Positions 5,151 to 5,154 of a stretch of DNA of 5,154 nt are shown here, in pieces. The translations under genes and the position numbers were made by a program. How positions within the stretch are numbered: position 1 is the first letter of the stretch; each line of letters begins with the position of its first letter. This DNA comes from Candidatus Cloacimonadota bacterium (lineage in GTDB: Bacteria; Hydrothermota; E44-bin80): NCBI GenBank assembly GCA_004375785.1, contig SOKM01000066.1, forward strand, positions 1 through 5,154, written 5' to 3'. The notes below the pieces were generated by a model, which was not told where the DNA came from, made no database searches, and was given only the letters and a program-made list of their open reading frames with translations.

Positions 5151-5154
5151 AATA

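Overview
The window looks like a stretch of accessory chromosome from an AT-rich, Gram-negative-type bacterium. The leftmost protein carries a C-terminal domain of the Por/T9SS type A sorting kind (FPNP motif, then a FlgD-like 'PPGIYFLKA' ending). It is attached to 'WTRTYGG...VQQTSDGGYIIAG' repeats, a protein style common in the Bacteroidetes/FCB group and in uncultured lineages such as Cloacimonadota and WOR-3. The neighbouring protein looks like a lipoprotein. The lineage is inference from protein style only; no rRNA or marker gene is present.

Layout. Bases 1-328 hold no protein gene. They contain a tRNA-Sec-like anticodon arm at the extreme left edge, a probable rho-independent terminator, short direct repeats and TTGGCACA/TAGCACA motifs that could belong to a recombination site, and a long imperfect inverted repeat. 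A minus-strand gene (329-1795) encodes an exported seven-repeat protein with a sorting domain. It diverges from a plus-strand gene (2069-3253) for a predicted lipoprotein with a different seven-repeat propeller. A third gene (3386-4168, plus) encodes an exported protein of unknown function. A minus-strand P-loop kinase of the polynucleotide-kinase-like AAA_33 type (4354 to about 5073) converges on it. Its 5' end is abutted by a palindromic GCAGGCTAAA-type repeat at the right edge.

Regulation. Each of the three exported-protein genes has a near-consensus sigma-70 promoter with a spacer of exactly 17 bp. The lipoprotein promoter places the expected transcription start on the A of its ATG, so that mRNA is probably leaderless. 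A perfect 6-3-6 dyad sits one base upstream of its -35 box.

Repeats. The three intergenic gaps between genes each contain a copy of one dispersed element of about 60-75 bp, all in the same orientation, and two copies share an identical 27-base core. I see no recognisable defence, CRISPR or biosynthetic system. The most novel item is this repeat family. The exported genes look like independently transcribed surface or secreted proteins, and no shared pathway can be shown from the sequence.
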